40,331 nt of DNA. It comes from Nitrospirota bacterium. GTDB taxonomy: Bacteria; Nitrospirota; 9FT-COMBO-42-15; HDB-SIOI813. The notes beneath the pieces were generated by a model. That model was not told the DNA's origin. It ran no database searches and saw only the letters and a list, made by a program, of their open reading frames with translations. The stretch is from positions 1 through 40,331 of the forward strand of contig JACRHF010000092.1 in assembly GCA_016217665.1 (NCBI GenBank). The letters run 5' to 3'. The position numbers and the translations under genes are program-made. Shown here one piece after another: positions 30,673 through 39,719 of the stretch; positions within the stretch are counted from its first letter, which is position 1, and each line of letters opens with the position of its first letter.

Positions 30673-32076
30673 ATGAACCCTATGAATAGTATAGGCATAC
30701 GGCAGAAAAAGGCTGTTATCTTTGGTGCCGGCAAAATGGCCTGCGGGCTCCTTGGTCAACTCCTGTTTCATTCAGGTTTTCACACTTTGTTTGTAGCGCG
30801 TCGTGCAGAGGTCATTAATACGATTAACCGCTGGGAGGGATATGCTCTTGAGACAGCCGGAGACGGAAATAGGCGGTTGTCCATCCGCAACTGTGCCGCC
30901 CTTTCTATCCATGATGAATACAGGGTGATAGAGGCAGTGGCCAAGGCAGATGTGGTTTTTACTGCTGTCGGTATTGATAACTTATCAGCCGTGACCCCAC
31001 TTATTGCCGAGGGTCTTTGGATAAGAAGCCAGATCCCTAATACTCCTCCCCTTAACGTAATCGCATGTGAAAATCTTCCTGGTACAGGAGATTATCTTCG
31101 TCATCAGGTTCTTAACGCAGTGCTTATGAAAAAAACAATATTGATAGATCATCTTGGTGGTTTCTCGGCTGGTCTGACCCGCCGTGTTATGACCGGCGGT
31201 TTTATAGAAGAAGATGGTAGATTGATATTTTCCTCTGACTCAGAGATTGGTCTGATCATAGATACCCGTGGCCTTAAGGGTGACTTTCCAGATATGCAGG
31301 GTATAACTTTTACAGATGAATTCCCTGTAATGGTCATGCGCAAGCTCTTTACCATCAACTGTATCCAGACGATCGCTGCCTACCTCGGGTACAGAGAAGG
31401 TTGTCGTTACGTCCATGAGGCCGCTGTCCACCCCCGGGTAATGCCGGTACTCACCCGTGCTATGGCAGAGGCTATGGCGGCACTCAAGGCTGAATACCCT
31501 CATTATTCTAAAGAGATTGAGCAGGAGATGGCTAATGTCCTGGAGCGTATTAGTAATGCCGGTTTATCTGACACCATAAGCCGTGTCGCCCGAGAGCCCC
31601 GCCGCAAGCTCTCTCCGCGTGAGCGTTTAGTCGGGCCTGCGATTTTAGCGCGGAAGCATGATCTGCCCTATGAGAACCTCTGTCACGGGATCGCTGCGGC
31701 CCTATCCTACGATGACCCTACTGATGCGCAGGCAGTGATCCTGCAGGAGGAAATCAAGACCTATGGGATAGAAAAGATTCTGACTGAAGATTGTGGCCTT
31801 CTACCCTATGAACCCATTGCCTTAACAATCAAACGATTTTGGAGAGATATTGCCGGCACTATTGGCCGTAATCCGTCATCTTCCACTGAGAACGTTATTG
31901 TAGACGACATTTTTCAACGCCTGTCCCTGGATTTTACCATGGATCATGACCCCAATCTGGTCAAGATTGTACTGACCAGTGTGCAGAAAGAATTTATAGA
32001 TGCCCAGATCCATAATTATTTGCCAATCCTCATAAAAAAGAGAGCCGCCGAACTGCTTAAGGAGATGAGCAAGTGA
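30673..32076 (+). CDS. Mannitol-1-phosphate dehydrogenase-like enzyme with C-terminal three-helix bundle
   Basis: A 467-aa NAD(P)-dependent polyol(-phosphate) dehydrogenase homologue. The Rossmann motif is VIFGAGKMACGLLG, followed by PPLNVIACENLPGT, FPDMQGITFTDEFPVMVMRKLFTIN, AAYLGYREG and SRVAREPRRKLSPRERLVGPA, all as in MtlD. The catalytic K and N (KLFTIN) remain, but the following His (NTGH in MtlD) is Gln (NCIQ). About 80 C-terminal residues beyond the MtlD core (VDDIFQRLSLDFTMDHDPNLVKIVLTSVQKEFIDAQIHNYLPIL) resemble the three-helix-bundle dimerisation domain. The ribosome-binding site is GAGGAGGAG. It overlaps the next gene by 4 bp (GTGA). It sits between ATP-grasp genes, so it likely makes or reduces their substrate (inference). 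Confidence 0.82.
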   Translation: MNPMNSIGIRQKKAVIFGAGKMACGLLGQLLFHSGFHTLFVARRAEVINTINRWEGYALETAGDGNRRLSIRNCAALSIHDEYRVIEAVAKADVVFTAVGIDNLSAVTPLIAEGLWIRSQIPNTPPLNVIACENLPGTGDYLRHQVLNAVLMKKTILIDHLGGFSAGLTRRVMTGGFIEEDGRLIFSSDSEIGLIIDTRGLKGDFPDMQGITFTDEFPVMVMRKLFTINCIQTIAAYLGYREGCRYVHEAAVHPRVMPVLTRAMAEAMAALKAEYPHYSKEIEQEMANVLERISNAGLSDTISRVAREPRRKLSPRERLVGPAILARKHDLPYENLCHGIAAALSYDDPTDAQAVILQEEIKTYGIEKILTEDCGLLPYEPIALTIKRFWRDIAGTIGRNPSSSTENVIVDDIFQRLSLDFTMDHDPNLVKIVLTSVQKEFIDAQIHNYLPILIKKRAAELLKEMSK

Positions 32077-32864
32077 AAGTCTGTTTCCTGCTGGAAAGGG
32101 GCTCCCCCCCTCGTATGAATCCCATCCTGGCGGAAACATTTGCCCTGCTGGAAGGTAGAGGAGTAAAGGTAGCGGTACTGTATCCTGAAGAAGAACTACT
32201 CAGGTTAGACACGCTGACCGTGGAAGCCGACCTCTATCTCCTCAAGTCAGATACAGAGCTATCCCTGAGTCTGGCAAATGCCCTGGAAGGTATGGGAGCC
32301 AGGATAATTAACCATTGTAAAGCCTGTATCCAGATCAAAAATAAAGTGCTTGCAGCCGCTACTCTACTGCGTGTGGGAATACCGACACCCCGCTCGCTTG
32401 CAGCTTCCCGCCCAGCCCAATTATCAGAAATGTTTACGGCTACTCCTCTGATTCTGAAGCCCTATAGGGGATACCACGGCGTTGGAATCACTATTGCAGG
32501 GACGCCATCAGATATTCCTCCTCCTGAGACCTATCCAGATATGGTCTTCGCTCAAGACTATCTGTCTGCTGCACGCAGAGACCTCAAGGTGTTTGCTATC
32601 GGGGAAGATATTTTTGGGGTACGTAAGGCCTTTTCTGCTAATAGTTTTCTCCAGGCGGGAGAACCTTCTCCACTGTCTCCGGAAGTAGAGGAGATTGTCC
32701 GAAGATGCGGCCAGGCCTTCGGGCTGGAACTCTACGGTATCGATTTTGCGGAAAGCGGAGACAAAACCTACGTGGTAGATATAAATTACTTCCCGGGCTA
32801 CCGTGGCGTACCGGACGCTGCTCAACACCTTTCCGGCTACATCCTAAAGGTGTTAAGGAACTAA
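32073..32864 (+). CDS. ATP-grasp protein 3 (ITPK/RimK-like)
   Basis: A 263-aa protein starting at GTG 32073, overlapping the dehydrogenase stop (GTGA). Motifs: LILKPYRGYHGVGITIAG, RRDLKVFAIGEDIFGVRKAF, and GLELYGIDFAESGDKTYVVDINYFPGYRGVPDA. The last motif, D-I-N-Y-FPGY-x-G-V-P, is almost the signature seen at the C terminus of inositol 1,3,4-trisphosphate 5/6-kinases. All nucleotide- and Mg-binding elements of the ATP-grasp fold seem present. It is the third ATP-grasp gene of the operon. The following MFS gene starts 1 bp after the stop. No signal peptide: it acts in the cytoplasm. Confidence 0.76.
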   Translation: MKVCFLLERGSPPRMNPILAETFALLEGRGVKVAVLYPEEELLRLDTLTVEADLYLLKSDTELSLSLANALEGMGARIINHCKACIQIKNKVLAAATLLRVGIPTPRSLAASRPAQLSEMFTATPLILKPYRGYHGVGITIAGTPSDIPPPETYPDMVFAQDYLSAARRDLKVFAIGEDIFGVRKAFSANSFLQAGEPSPLSPEVEEIVRRCGQAFGLELYGIDFAESGDKTYVVDINYFPGYRGVPDAAQHLSGYILKVLRN

Positions 32865-32865
32865 T

Positions 32866-34083
32866 ATGAGGGGCAATGTTGCGATAATAGCACGGGCTAT
32901 ACGTTCGAACCCGACGATTGCGGCTGTGACTGCTGAGGGTTTTCTGACACGCTTAGGTTTTGGGATGGTCAGTTTTGCCCTCCCTCTCTATGCCCTTGCA
33001 CTGGGCATGAGCGTAGCAGAAGTGGGGATCCTTTATGCGGTACGTTCCGTTACAACTATTATGGTCAAACCGGTGATGGGATGGGCAGCCGATCATCTTG
33101 GCCGCAAGCGTACTCTCCTGGCCGCCGTGATCCTGCGATGCCTGGTTGGTTTTCTGTTTGTCTTTGCAACACTGCCATGGCATCTCTATGTCATCCGCAT
33201 TCTAAGCGGCGCTATGACAGCGGCCCGTGACCCCTCGGCATCAGCTTTGATTGCTGAGCATGGGAACAAGCGTAATATGGCCTCATCCTTTGCCTGGTAT
33301 ACCACTGCGCGTGAAGTGGGTAAGTCGCTCGGCTATGCCGTTGCCGGTCTGCTCATTACGGCGCCAGGAGGATACCGCACTATATTTTTGATCGCTTTCC
33401 TGACTTCCTGCGCCGCTCTGGTAACCGTCATCCGCTACGTCCGGGAGCACAAAAACTCAGAGGATGAGGAGGTTCCCGATCAGAAAGTCGTTTCTTCTCT
33501 CCAGCAACAACCACCCAAGATTCGTCATAGCAGCCTCCTCATACGTTATGCCGGTTTTGGTCTCATGGTGGCTCTTAATGCAGAGATGATGCGGGGGCTT
33601 TTCCCGATTATTGCCACTCAGTACGCCCATTTAACAGAAGGCCAGGCAGGAATAGCTGCCGGCGCTTCAACGATTGCTATTCTGGCAGCAGGTCCTATCT
33701 TTGGCTGGCTCTCAGATAATTTCAGCCGCAAATTAGCGCTCAGTGCCCGAAGCTTTGCCAATTTGTTTTCATCATTATTATATATCTTTGTCCCGACCTT
33801 TTCAGGATTCCTTACAGCCAGGGTGATGGATGACACGGGCAAGGCTGCCTTCCGGCCAGCCTGGGGAGCAATGCTGGCTGAGGTGTCAGATGCAGACCCG
33901 GCCTCACGGGGACGCACTATCTCGCTTATTGATTCTGCGTCTAACATTGGAGAAGTACTAGGACCCACGTTAGCAGGTATATTGATGGCTGCATTTGGCC
34001 TGCCAGTAATGCTCAGTGTACGTGTAGTGCTTTCCCTTATTGTGGAGATACAGGCATTTATAACATTCAAAGGACAGGTGTAG
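32866..34083 (+). CDS. MFS transporter of the ATP-grasp operon
   Basis: A 405-aa inner-membrane permease of the major facilitator superfamily with about 12 hydrophobic helices. MFS motif A is seen as GWAADHLGRKR after helix 2, with a second copy GWLSDNFSRKL in the other half. A charged central loop (REHKNSEDEEVPDQKVVSSL...) separates the halves. ATG 32866 lies 1 bp after the previous stop, with AAGGA as ribosome-binding site. It is more like drug/metabolite exporters than sugar-proton symporters, but the direction cannot be fixed. In this operon it may export the product of the ATP-grasp enzymes or bring in a substrate (inference). Confidence 0.88.
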   Translation: MRGNVAIIARAIRSNPTIAAVTAEGFLTRLGFGMVSFALPLYALALGMSVAEVGILYAVRSVTTIMVKPVMGWAADHLGRKRTLLAAVILRCLVGFLFVFATLPWHLYVIRILSGAMTAARDPSASALIAEHGNKRNMASSFAWYTTAREVGKSLGYAVAGLLITAPGGYRTIFLIAFLTSCAALVTVIRYVREHKNSEDEEVPDQKVVSSLQQQPPKIRHSSLLIRYAGFGLMVALNAEMMRGLFPIIATQYAHLTEGQAGIAAGASTIAILAAGPIFGWLSDNFSRKLALSARSFANLFSSLLYIFVPTFSGFLTARVMDDTGKAAFRPAWGAMLAEVSDADPASRGRTISLIDSASNIGEVLGPTLAGILMAAFGLPVMLSVRVVLSLIVEIQAFITFKGQV

Positions 34084-34109
34084 AAAATTTATATTAACAG
34101 GAGGCAGCA

Positions 34110-35438
34110 ATGTTAATGGGATTCTGGTTGATTATACCCCTAAGTCAGTGTCAGGCAAACGACAGACTGCTGGATATTCTTAAGAGTAAGGGAATCATTA
34201 CTGACCAGCAATTAAAGGAGATCAACAACGAGTCAATGAATGAGGTAAATGCCTCTTACAGAAATGGCTTTAAACTGGAAACCGGCGACCATAGATTTTC
34301 TCTTCAATTAGGCGGGAAGATACGGGCCGACTTCCGTTATTTTGCCAACAATAGTGCATTCGATACGTTTGATTTGCGAAAAGCCAAATTCTCAGTCGGC
34401 GGTACTGTCTTTAAGGATTATGACTATAAATTGAGTGTTGGTTTTGACAGTGGCACAGCAAAACTTAAAGATGCCTATATCCGGTACAATTTTTCTCCTG
34501 ACATCCAGCTTAAGGCAGGTCAATTCAAGCACCCCTTCGGATATGAGCGCCAGTATTCATCGAGGTATTATCCATTTATGGAGCGTGCGACGACAACCTC
34601 CGGCCTAACATCCAGCCGCGATAGGGGAATCGGATTGGAAGGCAACCCATTTAATGGCTATCTTTCCTATGAAATTGGCATCTTCAATGGAACAGGATCC
34701 AATAGTACCAACAATAACGACGATTTTGATTATGCCGGCAGGTTGATACTGCATCCTACAAGGGGAAATAAAGGTGGCTTCGACGCGGCCATAGGTACCT
34801 CTTATGCCTGGGGACAGCAGCAGGGGATGAAGAGTAAGGATATCAATCTTAAGACAGAGACCAGGAGTAACAATACCTATTTTACTGCTGAAATTCCGAC
34901 TGACCGCGGCTATAACAGAGAGAGACAAAGTATCGGGGCAACCCTTCTCTATGGTTCCTCTATGTTGAATGGTGAATACCTGAGAACAGATTACGACTTT
35001 AATAAAAAAACGAATATTCAGGGTGGGTATATAGGTGCCGGCTACCTTTTGAGTGGTGAAGGTCGCTTCATTAAAGATGGCAGGGTCAGGTATGAAGATG
35101 TTAGAAGGCCGGTGGATTTTGAAAAGGGCCAATGGGGTTGCTGGGAGATGGGAGTACGTTATTCCTGGTTTAAGGTAGATGATAGATTCTTCCAGAATAA
35201 TGGGATTTATTCCGGATGGACTGCCGTGGACGTGACTAAGAATGTGAACAAAGGAAATGCTCTTACTACAGGAGTTAGTTGGCGCTTTAATGACATGTCC
35301 CGCATTGTGGCCAACTGGGTCCATTCTAAAGCAGACAATGACCTTATAGGAGGGACATCCAATATCTTTACTCTCGAGAATGGCAACAAGATGGATACCG
35401 AAGATGCCTATCTGATGAGATTTCAGATCGAATTTTAG
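34110..35438 (+). CDS. OprO/OprP-type phosphate-selective porin-like protein
   Basis: A 442-aa outer-membrane porin. The short signal peptide (MLMGFWLIIPLSQCQA) lacks the usual basic n-region but is preceded by AGGAGG at a good distance, so I keep ATG 34110. A short helix (LLDILKSKGIITDQQLKEIN) follows, then the OprO/P barrel: FSLQLGGKIRADFRYF, LRKAKFSVGGTVFKDYDYKLSV, IQLKAGQFKHPFGYERQYSS, FMERATTTSGLTSSRDRGIGLEG, ending in ...YLMRFQIEF with C-terminal Phe. It is the last gene of the ATP-grasp operon (26 bp after the MFS gene). Relatives transport phosphate/pyrophosphate or other anions. It could give outer-membrane passage for the anionic substrate or product of the operon. Confidence 0.87.
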   Translation: MLMGFWLIIPLSQCQANDRLLDILKSKGIITDQQLKEINNESMNEVNASYRNGFKLETGDHRFSLQLGGKIRADFRYFANNSAFDTFDLRKAKFSVGGTVFKDYDYKLSVGFDSGTAKLKDAYIRYNFSPDIQLKAGQFKHPFGYERQYSSRYYPFMERATTTSGLTSSRDRGIGLEGNPFNGYLSYEIGIFNGTGSNSTNNNDDFDYAGRLILHPTRGNKGGFDAAIGTSYAWGQQQGMKSKDINLKTETRSNNTYFTAEIPTDRGYNRERQSIGATLLYGSSMLNGEYLRTDYDFNKKTNIQGGYIGAGYLLSGEGRFIKDGRVRYEDVRRPVDFEKGQWGCWEMGVRYSWFKVDDRFFQNNGIYSGWTAVDVTKNVNKGNALTTGVSWRFNDMSRIVANWVHSKADNDLIGGTSNIFTLENGNKMDTEDAYLMRFQIEF

Positions 35439-35477
35439 TTGCCATACAAAAGATACCCACTTTTCAGTGTGCCCTCA

Positions 35478-36305
35478 TCAGGTTACGCCTTCTGCGGTGA
35501 AAGCCTGTGCGGCTTTGAGAAGAAGCGGATGGAGTTTCGGGCCTGCGGCTACGAAACCGAGCGGCTGCTTTAGTTCGGCTCTGTTAAAGCGTATCTCCTC
35601 CCCATTCAGAAGCGTGGCCTTACCTCCCGCTGCAAGGACAAGGGCTGCACCGGCACAGATACCCCATTCCTTCCGGGGCTTTTTCGAGAAAACGCCGTCT
35701 TCCAGCCCTGCAGCTACACGTGCAAGCTTGTAGGCCATACTGGCAACAGGGATGAGCGGAGGGGAGGGAATTATTTGAGTGAGACCCCGGCGCCACTCCT
35801 TTCTCGATACAAGGAGCCGTGCTCCGGAGAGGTCCTCCGCATCGTTCACTTTCACCGTTGCGCCGTTCAGGCTGACGCCTAACCCAAGGCCACCCGCAAA
35901 AAGCTCATCCCGCCTTGGATTATAGACAACACCCAGGACAGCCCGTCCTTCGACTGAAAGCCCAATAGAGACGCTGAACTCATCGCCGAGATCAATGAAG
36001 TTGCTTGTTCCGTCGAGCGGATCGACTATCCAGACACGGGAATGTGAAAGTCTTTTAGGGGAGTCAGCAATCTCCTCAGAGTAGATTGCGTCATCCGGAA
36101 AAGCGTTTTTGAGCCCCGTTAGAATAAGATTGTTCGCCTCGCGATCGGCAGGGGTGACGACTTCGTCATGCTCCTTGTGACCAACCTCAAGTGGTCCGGA
36201 AAGATAGCTGAGGATAAGAGCCCCGGCTTCCCGCGCCAGCCTCTCAGCCACTTTCAACTCACCTTGCAGCCGGTCTGCCTTTTCACGTATAAAATTTGAA
36301 GTCAT
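35478..36305 (-). CDS. Inositol monophosphatase-family phosphatase (IMPase/CysQ-like)
   Basis: A metal-dependent phosphatase, about 275 aa. Motifs: VVTPADREANNLIL, IYSEEIADS, WIVDPLDGTSNFID (DPxDGTxNF), then EWGICAGAALVLAAGG. In the last motif the metal-binding Asp expected in W-D-x-x-A-G is Gly. The ORF opens at GTG 36326; I prefer ATG 36305 (MTSNFIREK), though evidence is weak. It lies 30-50 bp behind phoU and is probably the last gene of the pst operon. It is convergent with the porin gene. It may hydrolyse inositol phosphate, PAP or another sugar phosphate; the Gly variant could change activity. Its place beside ITPK-like genes is notable. Confidence 0.84.
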   Translation of the reverse strand: MTSNFIREKADRLQGELKVAERLAREAGALILSYLSGPLEVGHKEHDEVVTPADREANNLILTGLKNAFPDDAIYSEEIADSPKRLSHSRVWIVDPLDGTSNFIDLGDEFSVSIGLSVEGRAVLGVVYNPRRDELFAGGLGLGVSLNGATVKVNDAEDLSGARLLVSRKEWRRGLTQIIPSPPLIPVASMAYKLARVAAGLEDGVFSKKPRKEWGICAGAALVLAAGGKATLLNGEEIRFNRAELKQPLGFVAAGPKLHPLLLKAAQAFTAEGVT

Positions 36306-36355
36306 GACGTTGAATCTCTTTCGCACCTAAAATTTAATCTCGAGTTCATATCCCC

Positions 36356-37021
36356 TCAATACTTCGAGACGTTCATCTCCTCCATCTTCCCGGTGACCAT
36401 GAATACAATCCTCTCGGCGATGTTGGTCACCCGGTCTGCGGTCCTCTCTAAATTGTGGGCGGTCCAGATGAGGTAGGTCGCACCCTGAATCGTCCTGGGA
36501 TTTTCTATCATGATCAGCAGAAGCTCCCGGTATATCTGGTCATAGAGGGCATCGACCTCATCATCTTCATTGCATATCTGTCTTGCCGATTCAATGTCCT
36601 TGTCCACAAAGGCCTTCATGCATCTCTCAAGCATGGAGAGCCCTTTCTCACCCATCCTGGGTATGTCAACGAGCGGTTTTACTAAAGAGTCCTCCCCGAT
36701 GGCGATATTGATCTTGGCAATCCCTTCAGCGTGGTCCCCTATCCGTTCAAGGTCTGTGATAATATTAATCACGGCCGCTAATATCCTGAGATCAACAGCC
36801 ATTGGCTGCTGCGTCGCAATCAGAAGGAGGCATTTATCCTCGATGTCGAAACGCATTCTATTAATGATGATATCTTCCCTGATAATCCTTTTAGATGTCT
36901 CAAGGTCTCTCTGTTTCAGCGCTTCGATGGAATCCTTCAATGCCTTGCCCACCTTATCCGCCATCCTGAGCACTTCGTCCTGCACATCCTTCAGGGCCTT
37001 ATGATAGGCTTCTCTGGTCAT
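36356..37021 (-). CDS. phoU: Phosphate-specific transport regulator PhoU
   Basis: A 221-aa cytoplasmic metal-binding protein made of two three-helix PhoU repeats. It links Pst transport activity to the PhoR/PhoB signal and prevents phosphate over-uptake. Both repeats have the acidic motif: LERIGDHAEGIAK (first) and LERTADRVTNIAERIVF (second). The length is usual. ATG 37021 has AGGAGG at a good distance. It follows pstB by 38 bp. No PhoB/PhoR genes are in the window. Confidence 0.96.
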   Translation of the reverse strand: MTREAYHKALKDVQDEVLRMADKVGKALKDSIEALKQRDLETSKRIIREDIIINRMRFDIEDKCLLLIATQQPMAVDLRILAAVINIITDLERIGDHAEGIAKINIAIGEDSLVKPLVDIPRMGEKGLSMLERCMKAFVDKDIESARQICNEDDEVDALYDQIYRELLLIMIENPRTIQGATYLIWTAHNLERTADRVTNIAERIVFMVTGKMEEMNVSKY

Positions 37022-37059
37022 ATTGCCTCCTGTTTAAAGAAAAAAATCCTTGACCCTTT

Positions 37060-37809
37060 CTACCCAAATCTCCCGGTGATATAGTCTTCTGTCAATTTAT
37101 TGGAGGGGGCGGTAAATATCTTTTGGGTAATATCAAACTCTATCAACTCCCCCATCATAAAAAATCCTGTAACATCTGATACCCGCGCGGCCTGCTGCAT
37201 ATTGTGCGTCACGATGATCACCGTATATTCCTTCTTCAGCGCTGTGATCAGGTCTTCCACCTTGGCTGTTGCGATCGGATCGAGGGCAGAGCAGGGCTCG
37301 TCAAAGAGGATGACCTCAGGCTGGGTGGCGATGGCACGGGCGATGCAGAGTCTCTGCTGCTGACCGCCGGAAAGGGCAAGGGCGCTGGCATGAAGCCTGT
37401 CCCTGACCTCCTCCCAGAGGGCGGCTTTTTTGAGGCTCTCCTCTACCACCTTATCGAGGGTCCCCTTTTTGCTGATCCCCTGAATCCTGAGGCCGTAGGC
37501 CGCATTCTCATAGATACTCTTGGGAAAGGGATTGGGTTTTTGAAACACCATCCCGATGCGTCTTCTCACCTCGGTAATGTCCAGATCCCTTGAGTAGATA
37601 TTGGTGCCGTTGTAGAGTATCTCCCCCTCAAGACGGAACTGCGGTACAAGGTCATTCATCCTGTTCAGGCACCGGATGAATGTACTCTTGCCGCAGCCGG
37701 AGGGTCCGATGATGGCGGTAACAGACCTTGCCTGGATTGCAAGGCTCACATTCTTTACCGCCTGCTTCCCGCCGTAAAAGGCGCTCACCTCTTTGATCTT
37801 AAAGGCCAT
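37060..37809 (-). CDS. pstB: Phosphate ABC transporter ATP-binding protein PstB
   Basis: The 249-aa ATPase of the high-affinity phosphate importer. Walker [11 protein letters not shown]-loop [11 protein letters not shown], signature LSGGQQQRL, Walker [14 protein letters not shown] and H-loop IIVTHN are complete. ATG 37809 (MAFKIKEV) with AAAGGGA is preferred over the TTG at 37827. It follows pstA by 42 bp and precedes phoU. All key residues look normal. Confidence 0.97.
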   Translation of the reverse strand: MAFKIKEVSAFYGGKQAVKNVSLAIQARSVTAIIGPSGCGKSTFIRCLNRMNDLVPQFRLEGEILYNGTNIYSRDLDITEVRRRIGMVFQKPNPFPKSIYENAAYGLRIQGISKKGTLDKVVEESLKKAALWEEVRDRLHASALALSGGQQQRLCIARAIATQPEVILFDEPCSALDPIATAKVEDLITALKKEYTVIIVTHNMQQAARVSDVTGFFMMGELIEFDITQKIFTAPSNKLTEDYITGRFG

Positions 37810-37851
37810 ATTTATTCCCTTTACCAAATGCGGAATTCCAAACTAAAATTA

Positions 37852-38748
37852 TTACCACCGTATCTTTTTCTGATGCCTGTGCCTGATCCATACGGCCAGA
37901 CCATTCATTGCAAAGGTAATCATGAGAAGAACAATGATACCCGCCGCGGCATCGGCAAAGAAGCCCTTTTGCGGTCTGGAGACCCAATTGAATATCTGTA
38001 TTGGCAGGACTGTAAAGGGGTCAAAGAGCCCCTGAATACTAAAAAAGGGAAATTCTGACGAGATGGGGCTTGTGGGCAGGAAGGCCACGTACGTGAGCGC
38101 GCCGATGGTGATCAGCGGGGCTGTCTCGCCTACCGCCCTCGACATGGCAAGGATGATCCCTGTCATGATGCCTGGCATAGCCGCAGGGATCACCTGATGC
38201 CAGATGGTCTGCCACTTGGTGGCCCCGAGGGCATAGGATGCCTCCCTTATCGAGGAGGGTATCGCTCTCAGCGCCTCCCTCGCAGACATGATAACGATAG
38301 GCATCACAAGGATGGCCAGGGTTGCCGCACCGGCTATGATACTTCTGTCAAGTTGCATTGCCCTGACAAAAAGTCCAAGTCCCAGGAGTCCATAAATAAT
38401 GGAAGGAACACCGGCAAGGTTTGCGATATTGATCTCGATGAGGTTTGTCAGCCAGTTCTTTTTACCGTACTCCTCCATGTGTATCGCCGCCATTATCCCG
38501 ACCGGAAGGGCCAATAGTCCTGTCAATAGCATGATCCATACCGTCCCTACCCATGCGGAGAGGATCCCCGCCTCCTGCGGTCTCCTGGATGGATAGCTCG
38601 TCAGGAACTGCCATCCGAGCCTTCCAAGGCCGTCTGAAAGGACATCCAGGAGGAGGGCTACAAGGACCGCCAGACCTATCAGAGTTGCAAGCAGCCCGAG
38701 TATATAGAATATCCTGTTAGACCATTTATTGAAAACCTTTCTATCCAT
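37852..38748 (-). CDS. pstA: Phosphate ABC transporter permease PstA
   Basis: A 298-aa inner-membrane permease with six helices. It shows the ABC permease motif EASYALGATKWQTIWHQVIPAAMPGIMTG, and PSIIYGLLGLGLFV and ETAPLITIGAL typical of PstA. A ribosome-binding site (AGAAGG) lies just before ATG 38748. It forms the channel with PstC. The 51-bp gap to pstC holds two copies of a 14-bp repeat. Confidence 0.95.
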   Translation of the reverse strand: MDRKVFNKWSNRIFYILGLLATLIGLAVLVALLLDVLSDGLGRLGWQFLTSYPSRRPQEAGILSAWVGTVWIMLLTGLLALPVGIMAAIHMEEYGKKNWLTNLIEINIANLAGVPSIIYGLLGLGLFVRAMQLDRSIIAGAATLAILVMPIVIMSAREALRAIPSSIREASYALGATKWQTIWHQVIPAAMPGIMTGIILAMSRAVGETAPLITIGALTYVAFLPTSPISSEFPFFSIQGLFDPFTVLPIQIFNWVSRPQKGFFADAAAGIIVLLMITFAMNGLAVWIRHRHQKKIRW

Positions 38749-38768
38749 CCTTCTAACTTCTTACCTCC

Positions 38769-38796
38769 TGCCTCTTATTTCTTGCCTCTTATTTCT
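38769..38796. repeat. Two 14-bp tandem repeats between pstC and pstA
   Basis: TGCCTCTTATTTCT occurs twice head to tail, with related pieces (cttcttacctcc) next to it. It is noncoding and purine-rich on the mRNA strand, lying just upstream of the pstA ribosome-binding site. Similar AGAAGCA repeats occur in cusC. Confidence 0.8.
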
Positions 38797-38799
38797 GCT

Positions 38800-39690
38800 T
38801 TACTCATACACCTCCCTGAACTTTTGCCGCAGCCAGTAGCTTATCATATTCAGTACAAAAGTCACAACGAACAGGCTGATCCCCACGGCAAAGATCGTCT
38901 TATACTCGATAGTCCCCGTGGGCGTATCGCCGAGGCTGACCTGGACGATATAAGCAGTGACCGTTTCGAGGGGGACAAGGGGGTTGAGGGTCAACCTCGG
39001 CTGCTGCCCGGCCGCAATGGCCAGGATCATCGTCTCCCCTACTGCCCTGGATATGCCTAATATAAAAGAGGCGGCTATGCCGGAAAATGCCGCCGGTACA
39101 ACGACCCTGGTGGCCACCTGAAGTCTTGTCGCCCCCAGGGCATAGGCCCCTTCGCGCAACCCCATGGGGACTGCATGCATCGCGTCTTCACTTAAGGAGG
39201 AGACAATGGGTATAATCATGACCCCCATGACGATCCCGGGGCTCAGGGCGTTGAATCCGGCGAGATCGGGTATCACCTTCTGTAAAAGCGGTGTTACAAA
39301 GAGGAGCGCAAAATAACCGTACACCACCGTGGGTACAGCAGCGAGGACCTCAAGGAGCGGCTTGACTACCGTTCTTATCCTCTCAGAGGCATATTCACTC
39401 AGATAGATGGCGCTGATCAGGCCAACCGGGAGTGCCACACTTATAGCGATGAGGGTTGTCAGAAAGGTGCCTGTAAAAAGAGGAAGGATGCCAAAGTGTT
39501 TTTCTGCGAAGAGGGGGGTCCACTGGGTGTCTGTCAGAAAGTCTATGATAGAGACCTCTTTAAAAAAACCGAAGGTCTCAAAAAAGAGGACGGCAATGAT
39601 CCCGAGGGTTACAAAAATAGAAAAGAGGGCGCTCAGAAAAAGCGCCCCCTCAATAAATCTTTCTTTCAAGCGTTGAACTCGCTTAGTCAT
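38800..39690 (-). CDS. pstC: Phosphate ABC transporter permease PstC
   Basis: A 296-aa inner-membrane permease with six helices. It has the motif [42 protein letters not shown], and [26 protein letters not shown] typical of PstC. It pairs with PstA. The start ATG 39690 has a weak ribosome-binding site. A long palindrome lies in the 103 bp between it and the pstS fragment, so in this strain transcription from the pstS side may be weakened by the palindrome and the insertion. Confidence 0.95.
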   Translation of the reverse strand: MTKRVQRLKERFIEGALFLSALFSIFVTLGIIAVLFFETFGFFKEVSIIDFLTDTQWTPLFAEKHFGILPLFTGTFLTTLIAISVALPVGLISAIYLSEYASERIRTVVKPLLEVLAAVPTVVYGYFALLFVTPLLQKVIPDLAGFNALSPGIVMGVMIIPIVSSLSEDAMHAVPMGLREGAYALGATRLQVATRVVVPAAFSGIAASFILGISRAVGETMILAIAAGQQPRLTLNPLVPLETVTAYIVQVSLGDTPTGTIEYKTIFAVGISLFVVTFVLNMISYWLRQKFREVYE

Positions 39691-39719
39691 CGCAACTTAT
39701 TCTCTCCCGGGTCAAGCGG

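Noticed and set aside
32890-32930. TTCGAAC sequence reminiscent of a tRNA T-loop
   Set aside because: It lies in the MFS coding frame and no acceptor or anticodon stems can be formed around it.
34605-35324. 239-aa minus-strand ORF antisense to the porin
   Set aside because: Shadow ORF; the plus strand has clear OprO/P barrel motifs.
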